Below, one piece after another: positions 16,515 through 24,769 of a stretch of DNA of 64,000 nt (within the stretch, counting starts at the first letter, position 1; the number at the start of each line of letters is the position of its first letter). Origin of the DNA: Saccharothrix luteola (GTDB lineage Bacteria; Actinomycetota; Actinomycetes; Mycobacteriales; Pseudonocardiaceae); NCBI RefSeq assembly GCF_020859565.1, contig NZ_JAJHUO010000001.1, positions 41,004 through 105,003 of the forward strand, read 5' to 3'. Position numbers and translations under genes: made by a program. The notes beneath the pieces were generated by a model. The model was not told where the DNA came from, made no database searches, and was given only the letters and a program-made list of their open reading frames with translations.

Positions 16515-18053
16515 ATGAGGATCCGCAGGTTTCCGACCGTCGGGACGGCGGGCGCGGTGGCGGTCGCCCTGGCGCTGACCGGGTGCTCCGGAGCGGGCGG
16601 CGGGGTCGCGGGCCAGAGCGACCCGACGCTCGACATCGCCACGATGACCATCCCGCAGAGCCTCGACCCGGTCACCGCGATCGGCGGGGCGCTGCCCTTC
16701 TTCCAGGCCACCTACGACTCGCTGCTCAAGCGCGAGCCCGACGGCGCGTACAGCCCGATGCTCGCCACGTCGTGGACGTGGGACGAGACCCGCACGAAGC
16801 TGTCGCTGACGTTGCGCGACGACGTGAAGTTCGACGACGGCTCGGTGTTCGACGCCGCGGCGGTCAAGGCGAACCTGGATCGCTTCAAGGCGAGCACGGG
16901 CGCGAACGCGAAGTGGTTCTCCGGCCTCAAGCAGGTCGAGGTCGTCGACGCGACGCACGTCGTGCTGCACCTGGACGCCCCGGACCCCGCCTACCTGCAC
17001 TACCTGTCCGACGCGGCGGGCCTCATGGCCAACCCGGCCGCGTTCGCGGACGCGGAGAAGCTCAAGACCACCCCCGACGGCACGGGACCGTACGAATTGG
17101 ACAGCGCACAGACCGTCATCGGGACGAAGTGGGTCTACCGCCGCACCGGGAGCTACTGGGGCGAGCGCCTGCCGTTCGACGGCGTCACGATGACCGCGTT
17201 CGACAACGAGACCGCCATCGTCAACGGCCTCAAGACCGGACAGGTCGACACGGCCGTCATCCAGGACGCCAACCAGCAGTCGAGCCTCGACGGCGCGGTC
17301 GGCCTCACCACCACCCCGGTGGACTTCGACTACCAGGGCATCCTGCTGTTCGACCGCGCGGGCAAGCTCACCCCCGAACTCGCCGACGTGCGGGTGCGGC
17401 AGGCGCTCAACCACGCGATCGACCGCAAGACCATGCTCGAGCAGATCCGCCGGGGCAAGGGCGCGATCACCAGCCAGGTCTTCGGCACCGACACCGCCGG
17501 GTACCAGGAAGAGCTGGACTCCCACTACGCCCACGACCCTGAGACGGCCAAGCGGCTCCTGGCGGAGGCCGGGCACGCCGACGGCTTCGAGTTGAAGATG
17601 CCGCGGATGAGCTCCATCGTCACGGAGGCCATCGCCTCCTCCCTGCAGTCCGACCTCGCCGACGTGGGCATCACCCTCACGTGGGTGGCCGTCGACCAGG
17701 GCGACGCGTTGCGCCGGATCTTCTCCGACCGCGAGTTCTCCGGGTTCGTGATGAACCTCGGCCAGTCCGCCAACGACTGGCTGGTCATCAAGGACCTCGT
17801 GCTGCCGGGTACGTTCAACCTGTTCGGCTACACCGACGACACGGTCAAGGCGCTGGTGCCGAAGATCCAGGCCGCGGCGGCCGGTGAGGCCGAGGACGAC
17901 GCGCGCGCCCTCAACCGCCACCTCGTGGAGAACGCGTGGTTCGTCCCGTTCTACCGGATGTCCTACGCGCTGGTCACCGACAGCGGCGTCACAGCGCTGC
18001 CCCAGTCCGGCATGGCCGTCCCCTCGCTGTACAACTACAAGCCGGCCGGCTGA
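16515..18053 (+). CDS. ABC transporter substrate-binding lipoprotein, peptide/opine (family 5) type
   Basis: A 512-residue extracellular solute-binding protein of the DppA/OppA class. The signal peptide ends in a lipobox, LALTGC, so it is lipid-anchored at about Cys24. The family 5 features include IPQSLDPVTAIGG, a Y-SLL segment, WTWDETRTKLSLTLRDDVKF, and VRQALNHAIDRK. The ATG follows AGGAG. Family 5 proteins bind peptides, nickel, opines or, in several bacteria, oligosaccharides; GH3, GH1 and GH20 neighbours favour a beta-linked oligosaccharide here. First gene of an operon whose permeases and ATPases follow with 4-base gaps or overlaps. Confidence 0.9.
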   Translation: MRIRRFPTVGTAGAVAVALALTGCSGAGGGVAGQSDPTLDIATMTIPQSLDPVTAIGGALPFFQATYDSLLKREPDGAYSPMLATSWTWDETRTKLSLTLRDDVKFDDGSVFDAAAVKANLDRFKASTGANAKWFSGLKQVEVVDATHVVLHLDAPDPAYLHYLSDAAGLMANPAAFADAEKLKTTPDGTGPYELDSAQTVIGTKWVYRRTGSYWGERLPFDGVTMTAFDNETAIVNGLKTGQVDTAVIQDANQQSSLDGAVGLTTTPVDFDYQGILLFDRAGKLTPELADVRVRQALNHAIDRKTMLEQIRRGKGAITSQVFGTDTAGYQEELDSHYAHDPETAKRLLAEAGHADGFELKMPRMSSIVTEAIASSLQSDLADVGITLTWVAVDQGDALRRIFSDREFSGFVMNLGQSANDWLVIKDLVLPGTFNLFGYTDDTVKALVPKIQAAAAGEAEDDARALNRHLVENAWFVPFYRMSYALVTDSGVTALPQSGMAVPSLYNYKPAG

Positions 18054-18057
18054 CACC

Positions 18058-18999
18058 ATGCCGGGGTTCGTGCTCCGCCGCCTGGCCGCGGGTGTCTTCC
18101 TGCTCTTCGTCATCTCCTTCGTCTCGTTCGTGCTGCTGTCGGTGCCGAACCTCGACGTGGCGCGGCAGCTCGTCGGTCAGGCCGCGCCGCAGGACGTCGT
18201 GGACGCCAAGAGCGCGGCGCTCGGCCTGGACCGGCCGGTCCTGGCCCGTTACGCGGACTGGCTGGGCGACGCGGTGACCGGCGACCTGGGCACCTCGTGG
18301 TTCACCAGCGAGAACGTGCTGACCGCCATCGGCCACCGGCTGCCGGTGACGCTGAGCCTGATGCTCGGCGTCACCCTGGTCACCGCCGTGCTCGCCTTCC
18401 TCTTCGGGGTGTGGGCGGGTGTCCGGCGCGGCGCCGTGGACCGGTTCGTGCAGGTGCTGGGCGTGGTCGGGTACGCCCTGCCGGGCTTCCTGGTCACCCT
18501 CGTCATCGTGCTGGTGTTCGCCGTGCAACTGCGGTGGTTCCCGGCGATCGGCTACATCCCGCTGACGACGTCCGTCCCGGGGTGGCTGTCCACGGTCGCC
18601 CTGCCGATCCTGTCGCTGTCCGTCGCGTCGGTGGCCGGTGTCTCGCAGCAGGTTCGCGGCTCGGTCATCGACGTGCTGCGACAGGACTACGTCCGAACGC
18701 TGCGCGCCCGCGGTCTGCCGCCCTGGCGCGTGCTGTTCCGGCACGTGCTGCGCAACGCCTCCGCGCCGGCGCTCACCGTGCTCGGCATGCAGTTCGTCGG
18801 GCTGCTCGGCGGGGCGGTGCTGGTCGAGCAGATCTTCGGCCTGCCCGGCATCGGGTCCATGACCGTCACCTACACCACGCGCGGCGACACGCCGATCATC
18901 ATGGGCCTGGTCATGACGACGGTCGTCTGCGTCGTCGTGATCAACCTGGTGGTGGACGTGCTCGTCGGGTGGCTCAACCCGAAGGCGAGGACCGCATGA
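18058..18999 (+). CDS. ABC transporter permease, DppB type
   Basis: A 313-residue inner-membrane permease. The N-terminus is the DppB signature (FVLRRLAAGVFLLFVISFVS). The LGLDRPVLARYADWLGDAVTG block follows, with about six membrane segments and the EAA-like loop DVLRQDYVRTLRARGLPPWR. It starts four bases after the binding-protein stop and overlaps the next gene by ATGA, so translation is coupled. It forms the pore with the permease half of the downstream fusion protein. Confidence 0.92.
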   Translation: MPGFVLRRLAAGVFLLFVISFVSFVLLSVPNLDVARQLVGQAAPQDVVDAKSAALGLDRPVLARYADWLGDAVTGDLGTSWFTSENVLTAIGHRLPVTLSLMLGVTLVTAVLAFLFGVWAGVRRGAVDRFVQVLGVVGYALPGFLVTLVIVLVFAVQLRWFPAIGYIPLTTSVPGWLSTVALPILSLSVASVAGVSQQVRGSVIDVLRQDYVRTLRARGLPPWRVLFRHVLRNASAPALTVLGMQFVGLLGGAVLVEQIFGLPGIGSMTVTYTTRGDTPIIMGLVMTTVVCVVVINLVVDVLVGWLNPKARTA

Positions 19000-20783
19000 G
19001 CGAGGCGTTCACGACCGGCGGCCCGGTGCCCGCCGACGCGTCCGGGCGCCGTCGCGGCACGGCGGCACGGCGGTTCCTGCGCAACCCGCAGGCCATGACC
19101 TCGGCGGTCCTGCTGGCGCTGATCGTCGGCGCTGTGCTGCTGGCGCCGGTGCTGGCCGGCCACCAGCCCGGCGCGGCCGAGCTGAGCAAGGCGTTCGCCG
19201 GACCCGAACCCGGTCACCCGCTCGGGTTCGACTCGGCGGGCCGCGACGTCTGGTCGCGCCTGCTGCACGGCGGCGGCAACAGCCTCGGTGGCGCGCTCAT
19301 CGCCCTCGCGGTCGCCCTGGCCCTGGGTGTTCCCGGCGGTCTGGTCGCGGGCTACTACGGCAAGTGGTTCGACTCCCTCGCGACCTGGACGAGCAACTTC
19401 GTGATGGCACTGCCGGCCATGATCGTGCTGCTCGCGTCCCGGGCCATCCTCGGTCCTACCGTGCCGGTCCTCATGGTGGTCCTCGGCGCGCTCGTCGCCC
19501 CGAGCTTCTTCCGGCTCGTGCGCGGCATCGTGACCACCGTGCGCCGCGAGCTCTACGTGGACGCCGCACGCGTGTCCGGCCTGCGGGATCGCCGGATCAT
19601 CGCGCGGCACGTCCTCATCGTGGTCCGCGCGCCGATCATCATCCAGGTCGCCCTCGTCGCGGGCATCGCCATCGGCCTGCAGGCCGGCCTGGAGTTCTTG
19701 GGCATCGGCAGCGGTGACGCGCCGACCTGGGGCGCGATGCTCAACGAGGCGTTCCAGAACATCCAGCGCGACCCCCTGCTGATGCTGTGGCCGGGGCTGG
19801 CGCTCGGGCTCACCAGCGGCGCACTCGTGCTGCTGGCGAGCGCGCTCCGCGACGTCCTGGAGGATCGGGGCGTCACGCCCCCGAACCCGCGGTCGGCCCG
19901 GCGCGCCAAGGTCGCCGAACCGACCACGGTGGACACCGCGGGCGAACGGGCGTCGTTGCTCTCCGTGCGCGACCTCGCGGTGTCCTACGGCCATGGCGAG
20001 ACCGCCGTCGAAGTGGTGCACGGGGTGGACCTCGACGTCGCCGAGGGTGAGATCGTCGGCCTCGTCGGCCAGTCCGGATCCGGCAAGTCGCAGACCGCGT
20101 TCTCCGTCCTGGACATCCTGCCCGAGGGGGGCCGGGTCACGCGGGGCAGCATCCTGGTCGCCGCAACGGAGGTCGTCGGTCTCCCGGAGAAGAAGTACCG
20201 CGCCCTGCGGGGCAACGTCATCGCGTACGTGCCGCAGGAGCCGATGAGCAACCTCGACCCCGCGTTCACCGTCGGCAGCCAACTCGTGGAACCGATCCGG
20301 GTGCGCCTCGGCCTGTCCCGCAAGGCCGCGACCGAGCGGGCGCTCGAACTGCTGCGCCAGGTGGAGATCGCCGATCCCCGGCGCGTCTTCGCCGCCCACC
20401 CTCACGAGATCTCCGGTGGCATGGCCCAGCGCGTGCTCATCGCGGGTGCGATGAGCTGCGATCCGAAACTGCTCGTCGCCGACGAGCCGACCACGGCGCT
20501 CGACGTGACCGTGCAGGCCGAGGTGCTCGACCTCCTGCGCCGTCTACAAGCCGAACGGGGCATGGGTGTGCTGCTGGTGACGCACAACCTCGGCGTCGTC
20601 GCCGACCTCTGCGACCGCGTCGCCGTGATGAACGCCGGTCGCATCGTCGAGACCGGGACCACCGAGCAGGTCCTCAAGCACCCGCGTGACCCGTACACGC
20701 GAACCCTGGTCGAGGCCGTGCTCGACGACGTCCCCGCGCGGCCCGCCTGGGTCGCGCCGCGAACCGCGGAGGTGCCGGCATGA
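18996..20783 (+). CDS. Fused ABC permease (DppC) and ATPase (DppD)
   Basis: A 595-residue fusion. Residues 25-295 are a DppC-type permease (LGFDSAGRDVWSRLLHGG, EAA loop ELYVDAARVSGLRDRRIIAR, GLEFLGIG, PTWGAMLNE). From about 320 there is a DppD-type ATPase: Walker A GQSGSGKS at 358-365, Q-loop YVPQEP, signature ISGGMAQRV, Walker B LLVADEP, H-loop VTHN, and the C-terminal oligopeptide extension ending DPYTRTLVEAVL. DppC and DppD are normally separate; the fusion fixes 1:1 stoichiometry. ATGA overlaps join it to both neighbours. No frameshift is needed to read through, so the fusion looks real. Confidence 0.92.
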   Translation: MSEAFTTGGPVPADASGRRRGTAARRFLRNPQAMTSAVLLALIVGAVLLAPVLAGHQPGAAELSKAFAGPEPGHPLGFDSAGRDVWSRLLHGGGNSLGGALIALAVALALGVPGGLVAGYYGKWFDSLATWTSNFVMALPAMIVLLASRAILGPTVPVLMVVLGALVAPSFFRLVRGIVTTVRRELYVDAARVSGLRDRRIIARHVLIVVRAPIIIQVALVAGIAIGLQAGLEFLGIGSGDAPTWGAMLNEAFQNIQRDPLLMLWPGLALGLTSGALVLLASALRDVLEDRGVTPPNPRSARRAKVAEPTTVDTAGERASLLSVRDLAVSYGHGETAVEVVHGVDLDVAEGEIVGLVGQSGSGKSQTAFSVLDILPEGGRVTRGSILVAATEVVGLPEKKYRALRGNVIAYVPQEPMSNLDPAFTVGSQLVEPIRVRLGLSRKAATERALELLRQVEIADPRRVFAAHPHEISGGMAQRVLIAGAMSCDPKLLVADEPTTALDVTVQAEVLDLLRRLQAERGMGVLLVTHNLGVVADLCDRVAVMNAGRIVETGTTEQVLKHPRDPYTRTLVEAVLDDVPARPAWVAPRTAEVPA

Positions 20784-21643
20784 GCGGCAGCGCGTTGTCC
20801 GATCCACCGCCCGCGCCGGTCCTCGCCATCCGCGACCTGCACGTGTCGTTCCCGGGAAAGGGGTGGCGCGCACCGCGCGTGGACGTCCTGCACGGCGTGT
20901 CGCTCGACATCCGGCCCGGTGAGACGGTGGGCCTGGTCGGCGAGTCCGGCTCCGGCAAGACCACGATCGGGCGGGCCGTCCTCGGGCTCGTGCCGGTGCG
21001 CAGCGGGGCGGTGGAGTTCCGCGGCGAGCGCATCGAGCACGCCTCCGCCCGACGGCGCCGCCTGCTCAGCCGCCACCTGCAGGTGGTGTTCCAGGACCCG
21101 TACGCGTCCCTCAACCCGTCCATCCCGGTCGGGGACACGCTCGCCGAGCCGCTGCACGCGCAGGGCACGCCGGGGCGGGAGGCCCGCCGGCAGGTGGTCG
21201 ACCTGCTGGATCGCGTCGCCCTGCCCGGCGACGCCGCCCACCGGCTGCCGCGCGAGTTCTCCGGAGGGCAACGGCAGCGCATCGCGATCGCGCGGGCGCT
21301 CGCGATCGGCCCCGAGCTGGTCGTGTGCGACGAGCCGGTGTCCGCGTTGGACCTCACCACCCAACGCACCGTGCTGGACCTCTTGCTGGAGATCCAGGAG
21401 CAGACCGGCGTCGCGTACCTGTTCGTCTCGCACGACCTGTCCGTGGTGCGGTACATGAGCCACCGGGTGAACGTGATCCACCGCGGTCGCATCGTCGAGT
21501 CCGGTGGCGCCGAGCAGGTCACCACCGCGCCCCGCCACCCGTACACGCAGCGCCTCCTGCTGTCCGCCCCCGTCGCCGACCCCACCGCCCAGCGGGCCCG
21601 GCGGACGGCGTTGGCCCAACGCCGAGCCGAGGAGTCCCGATGA
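20780..21643 (+). CDS. ABC transporter ATPase, DppF type
   Basis: A 287-residue ATPase with Walker A GESGSGKTT, Q-loop VFQDPYASLNPS, signature FSGGQRQRIAIARAL, Walker B ELVVCDEPVSALD and H-loop VSHDLSVV. The C-terminal HPYTQRLL motif is typical of OppF/DppF. It overlaps the preceding fusion gene by ATGA and completes the transporter: one lipoprotein, two permease domains, two ATPase domains. The next in-frame ATG overlaps its stop codon, and the GH20 gene follows. Confidence 0.92.
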   Translation: MSGSALSDPPPAPVLAIRDLHVSFPGKGWRAPRVDVLHGVSLDIRPGETVGLVGESGSGKTTIGRAVLGLVPVRSGAVEFRGERIEHASARRRRLLSRHLQVVFQDPYASLNPSIPVGDTLAEPLHAQGTPGREARRQVVDLLDRVALPGDAAHRLPREFSGGQRQRIAIARALAIGPELVVCDEPVSALDLTTQRTVLDLLLEIQEQTGVAYLFVSHDLSVVRYMSHRVNVIHRGRIVESGGAEQVTTAPRHPYTQRLLLSAPVADPTAQRARRTALAQRRAEESR

Positions 21644-21879
21644 CGACGGCGAGCCGCCTGGCGTTCGGGTCGGCGCCGGTTGCCTCTGCTGTGCCCGCAG
21701 TCGTGGGGCGCCGGTACCAGTCCGGCGGCCGCGGCGAGGTGGCCGTCATCGGCGAAGGCGGCCAGGTCGCCGGAGTCGATGCCGAAGAGCCGGACGGCCA
21801 CTGCTCGGGAGCCACCGAGCACAGGACATCATCAGCCACGTCCGGCTCTCCTCGGCCGCATGAAGCTTACGGAGACCCC

Positions 21880-23475
21880 ATGACGCTGCCCCTCGTGCCA
21901 CTTCCCGCGCGGATCACCACGCAGCCAGGATCGGTGCCGCTCGGGACGTCCGGGACGGTCACGGTCGCCGTGCCGCCCGGCTTGGCTCCCGGGGTGGCCG
22001 ACTGGTTCCGGACCTGGGCGCAGCGGTTGCACGGGCTCGACGTCCGGGCCACCGCGTCCGGGGTACCCCGGGGTGACGTCACGGTCGTGGTGGGCGCCCC
22101 CGTCGCGTTGGGGCTGACGCACCTGCCTCCGCCGGACGGCGTCGATCCCCGCGCGGTGGGAGCCGACGAGAGGTACCGGCTCACGGTTCGCCCCGACGGA
22201 GTGCTGGTCGAGGCCGTGGGCGACGAAGCCGCGTTCCGCGGGCTCACCACGCTGCTCCAGCTCATCAACGCGCGCTCGGTCCCCGCCGTCGTGATCGAAG
22301 ACGGGCCCGCCTACGCGTGGCGCGGCCTCTCGCTCGACGTCGTGCGGCACTACTCCACGCCGGCGGAGATCCGCCGCGTCATCGACCTGCTCGCCTGGTA
22401 CAAGCTCGACGTCCTGCACCTGCACCTCACCGACTCGCAGGCGTGGCGGGCCGAGGTCGCCGGTCGTCCGGGGCTCACGGGCTCCTCCCCCGGTGCGACC
22501 GCGGACTTCTACCCGCGGGAGGAACTCGCCCGAATCATCGCGTACGCGGCGGAGCGCTTCGTCACGGTGATCCCCGAGTTCGACGTGCCCGGCCACGTGG
22601 CCGCCGCGTTCGCCGCCTACCCGGAACTGCAGGGCGACGCCGAGCCGGTGCACCCGTACGTGCGCTACCTCGACCCCGACGTCCCCGAGGCCGCCGCGTT
22701 CACCCGCAACGTCCTCGAAGAGCTGGTCGAGTTGGCGCCGGGGCCGTTCGTGCACTTGGGGGCCGACGAGCCGTTCGGCATGCCGACGCACGCATACCGG
22801 CGGTTCGTGCGGGACGCCCACGCGTTGCTCCGGTCACGCGGCAAACGGGTGGTGGCCTGGCAGGAGGCCGCCCGTGCCGAGTGCCTCGACGGGGACGACG
22901 TGCTGCAGTACTGGATCGGCCCCGACAACGCCTTCGACACCGAACGGCTCAAGGAACGCGCGCCGGCCGCGCTGCACCCCGTGATCGAGGACGCCGCCGA
23001 GATGTTCGCCCTCGCACCGAACGACGTGCCGTCAGCGGCGGCGGCGGGTGTTCCGGTGCTCGTGTCGTCCAATACGATGCTCTACTTCGACCGCCCCTAC
23101 GCGGACGCCGCGGCCGACGAGGGATCGGAACGACGGCGTCGACGCGCGGGGCACCCCGACTACGAGGCGCGCAGCCCGGAGCAGGCGTTCGCCTGGCACC
23201 CCGGCGCCCTACCGGAGATCACGGCGGCCGGGGCGCGGGTCGCCGGTGTCGAGGCGGCAATCTGGTGCGAGACGGTCGAGTCGTTCGACGACCTGGCGTT
23301 CCTGCTGTTGCCGCGACTCGCGGGTGCCGCGGAGAAGGCGTGGACCAGGCAGATCACCGACTGGCCCGATCACGCGTCCCGCCTCGCCCGGCACGTCGGC
23401 ACGTGGAACGCCCTGGGTTTCCACGCCGCGTACCGGGCCGCTCCTTGCGCCGACGCTTACCGGTCCGGACGTTGA
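21880..23475 (+). CDS. GH20 beta-N-acetylhexosaminidase, cytoplasmic
   Basis: A 531-residue family 20 glycoside hydrolase. An N-terminal GH20b-like domain (residues 1-140) precedes the barrel: YAWRGLSLDVVRHY, LAWYKLDVLHLHLTDSQAWR, IPEFDVPGHV, and the catalytic pair in VHLGADEP (Asp296, Glu297), with a late tryptophan in GVEAAIWCE. The ATG follows GGAG. An in-frame ATG at 21640 overlaps the ATPase stop and would add 80 residues of unrecognised, low-complexity-like sequence; I prefer the later start. It probably removes terminal GlcNAc/GalNAc from oligosaccharides imported by the adjacent ABC system. Confidence 0.88.
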   Translation: MTLPLVPLPARITTQPGSVPLGTSGTVTVAVPPGLAPGVADWFRTWAQRLHGLDVRATASGVPRGDVTVVVGAPVALGLTHLPPPDGVDPRAVGADERYRLTVRPDGVLVEAVGDEAAFRGLTTLLQLINARSVPAVVIEDGPAYAWRGLSLDVVRHYSTPAEIRRVIDLLAWYKLDVLHLHLTDSQAWRAEVAGRPGLTGSSPGATADFYPREELARIIAYAAERFVTVIPEFDVPGHVAAAFAAYPELQGDAEPVHPYVRYLDPDVPEAAAFTRNVLEELVELAPGPFVHLGADEPFGMPTHAYRRFVRDAHALLRSRGKRVVAWQEAARAECLDGDDVLQYWIGPDNAFDTERLKERAPAALHPVIEDAAEMFALAPNDVPSAAAAGVPVLVSSNTMLYFDRPYADAAADEGSERRRRRAGHPDYEARSPEQAFAWHPGALPEITAAGARVAGVEAAIWCETVESFDDLAFLLLPRLAGAAEKAWTRQITDWPDHASRLARHVGTWNALGFHAAYRAAPCADAYRSGR

Positions 23476-23690
23476 TCCCGACGATCCTGCACGCTTCCCG
23501 GTCGCCGGCACCCTGACGCATGAGCGCAAGGTGAGCCGCACACCCACGCGTCAGACGCCGACCGCCCAGGCTGACCGACCGGTCCCGAACCTCGAAGTCC
23601 ATCGCATCCCCCGAACTGGGGTGTCGCGACGACTCCTAGAACCCAAGCTTGCGACGGGTGGAAGGGATGACGGAGAACGGCAACGACTGC

Positions 23691-24027
23691 GGTACTCGGG
23701 CAAAGGCCGCCGTTTCGCCGGGAACACCCAGTTCGTGTCAGCCCCGGACGGCACCCGCTGCAGGTCTCCGATGTGGAGCCCGGCTCGTTCCACGACCTGC
23801 GTGTCGCGCGCGCCCACGTGCTGCCGGCGTTATACGAGGCCGCCCGCGACAGGCTGCCGACCCTGGCCAACGAGGACAGGCTCCTGCGCAGCGTCCGGGC
23901 CCTGGGCGAACGCACCGCCGCCGAACTCGAGCAACGATGGCACGCCCTGTGGTACGTGACCATCAGTCCCAGCCGCATCGGCGCCATCACCCGAGCAGCC
24001 CTCGTCCTTGACAACGCCCGGCACTGA
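23691..24027 (+). pseudogene. IS5-type DDE transposase remnant, frameshifted with internal deletion
   Basis: The plus strand reads YSGKGRRFAGNTQFVSAPDG, then after a shift PLQVSDVEPGSFHDLRVARA, HVLPALYEAARDRLPTLANE. It then jumps to the C-terminal RALGERTAAELEQRWHALWY and SPSRIGAITRAALVLDNAR. The order matches DDE_Tnp_4/IS5-group transposases of actinomycetes, but the segment between LPTLA and RALGER is deleted and the N-terminal half is missing. No terminal inverted repeats were recognised. Dead element. Confidence 0.75.
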
Positions 24028-24044
24028 ACTTCGTTGAGAAAACG

Positions 24045-24230
24045 TCATCGGCTCGCCGACCAGACCCGGTTCCGGCCATTGCGCTTCGCCGCGTAGAGCG
24101 CGCGACGCCGATGGACGCTGTCCGCTTGCCGATCACCACCGGCTCGGCACCGGGCAGTCGTCGGTCCAGGCGCACCTCGATCCGCTCGATCCGTTGCCGG
24201 ATGCGCTCCCCCGCCGGACCGCCCCACGAC
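24045..24230 (-). pseudogene. GGDEF (diguanylate cyclase) C-terminal remnant
   Basis: The minus strand reads ERIRQRIERIEVRLDRRLPG, VVIGKRTASIGVA in one frame, then LYAAKRNGRNRVWSASR and a stop in another. These match the end of GGDEF domains (SIGVA, then ALYAAKR-GRNRV). The normal 20-30 residues between the two motifs are deleted, and the GGDEF signature itself is missing. It is a decayed fragment of a c-di-GMP cyclase gene. Confidence 0.65.
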
Positions 24231-24232
24231 GC

Positions 24233-24379
24233 GACCTCTGCCACGCAGCCCTCACCTTGTTCCGCCGCCATGGCGCCACCGACGGCGTGGCGGCCACCCT
24301 GAACAACCTCGGGCTGACCGCCCACGACACCGTGCTCGCCACGCCGGGGGCAGCCCGACCGGAGGTGGAAGCACCGTGA
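24233..24379 (+). pseudogene. TPR-protein C-terminal fragment
   Basis: The plus strand reads CHAALTLFRRHGATDGVAAT then LNNLGLTAHDTVLATPG and a stop at 24379. The ALTLFR-x-GATDGVA-TLNNLGL pattern is a typical TPR unit of actinomycete regulators. Nothing upstream supports an intact gene. It lies head-to-head with the GGDEF remnant, part of a patch of unrelated gene ends. Confidence 0.4.
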
Positions 24380-24769
24380 TGCATCTGGGTTCACTCGTTC
24401 GGGGAACTGCCGGTTACTCCACGAGTGCAAAGCCTTCGTCGCACAGGTTCCAGTCGGATCCGAACGGGGCACCCCTTCTTCGGTTCCTTCGCAGGGCGGT
24501 TCCACGTGAAGACATGGGGTGGGGAATGGACATCGCGGGGATCGGGCGGTTCGGTGCCAGGTTCGGAAACCCCGGATCCGCGTGCCGCCGCGCGATCCGC
24601 CTTCGGGTGCGAGCGGCCCACCCCCGGACCGGCGGAACAGGAAGCGGCACCGGGCGGGCGCGGCGTGTCGTCGCGGGAGGAGCCGGGCGCGGTGGGCCAG
24701 TCCTCCTACGACGTGCGTGCCGACGCGCGACCACCGCCCACGGCTTCCCCGACCGGAAGGCAGCCGACG

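Noticed and set aside
16449..18113. Long minus-strand open frame opposite the ABC binding protein
   Set aside because: Antisense shadow in the mirror frame; the plus-strand gene has a lipobox, a ribosome-binding site and family 5 motifs.
24045..24230. Functional diguanylate cyclase
   Set aside because: Only the C-terminal motifs remain, in two frames, and the GGDEF signature is absent.
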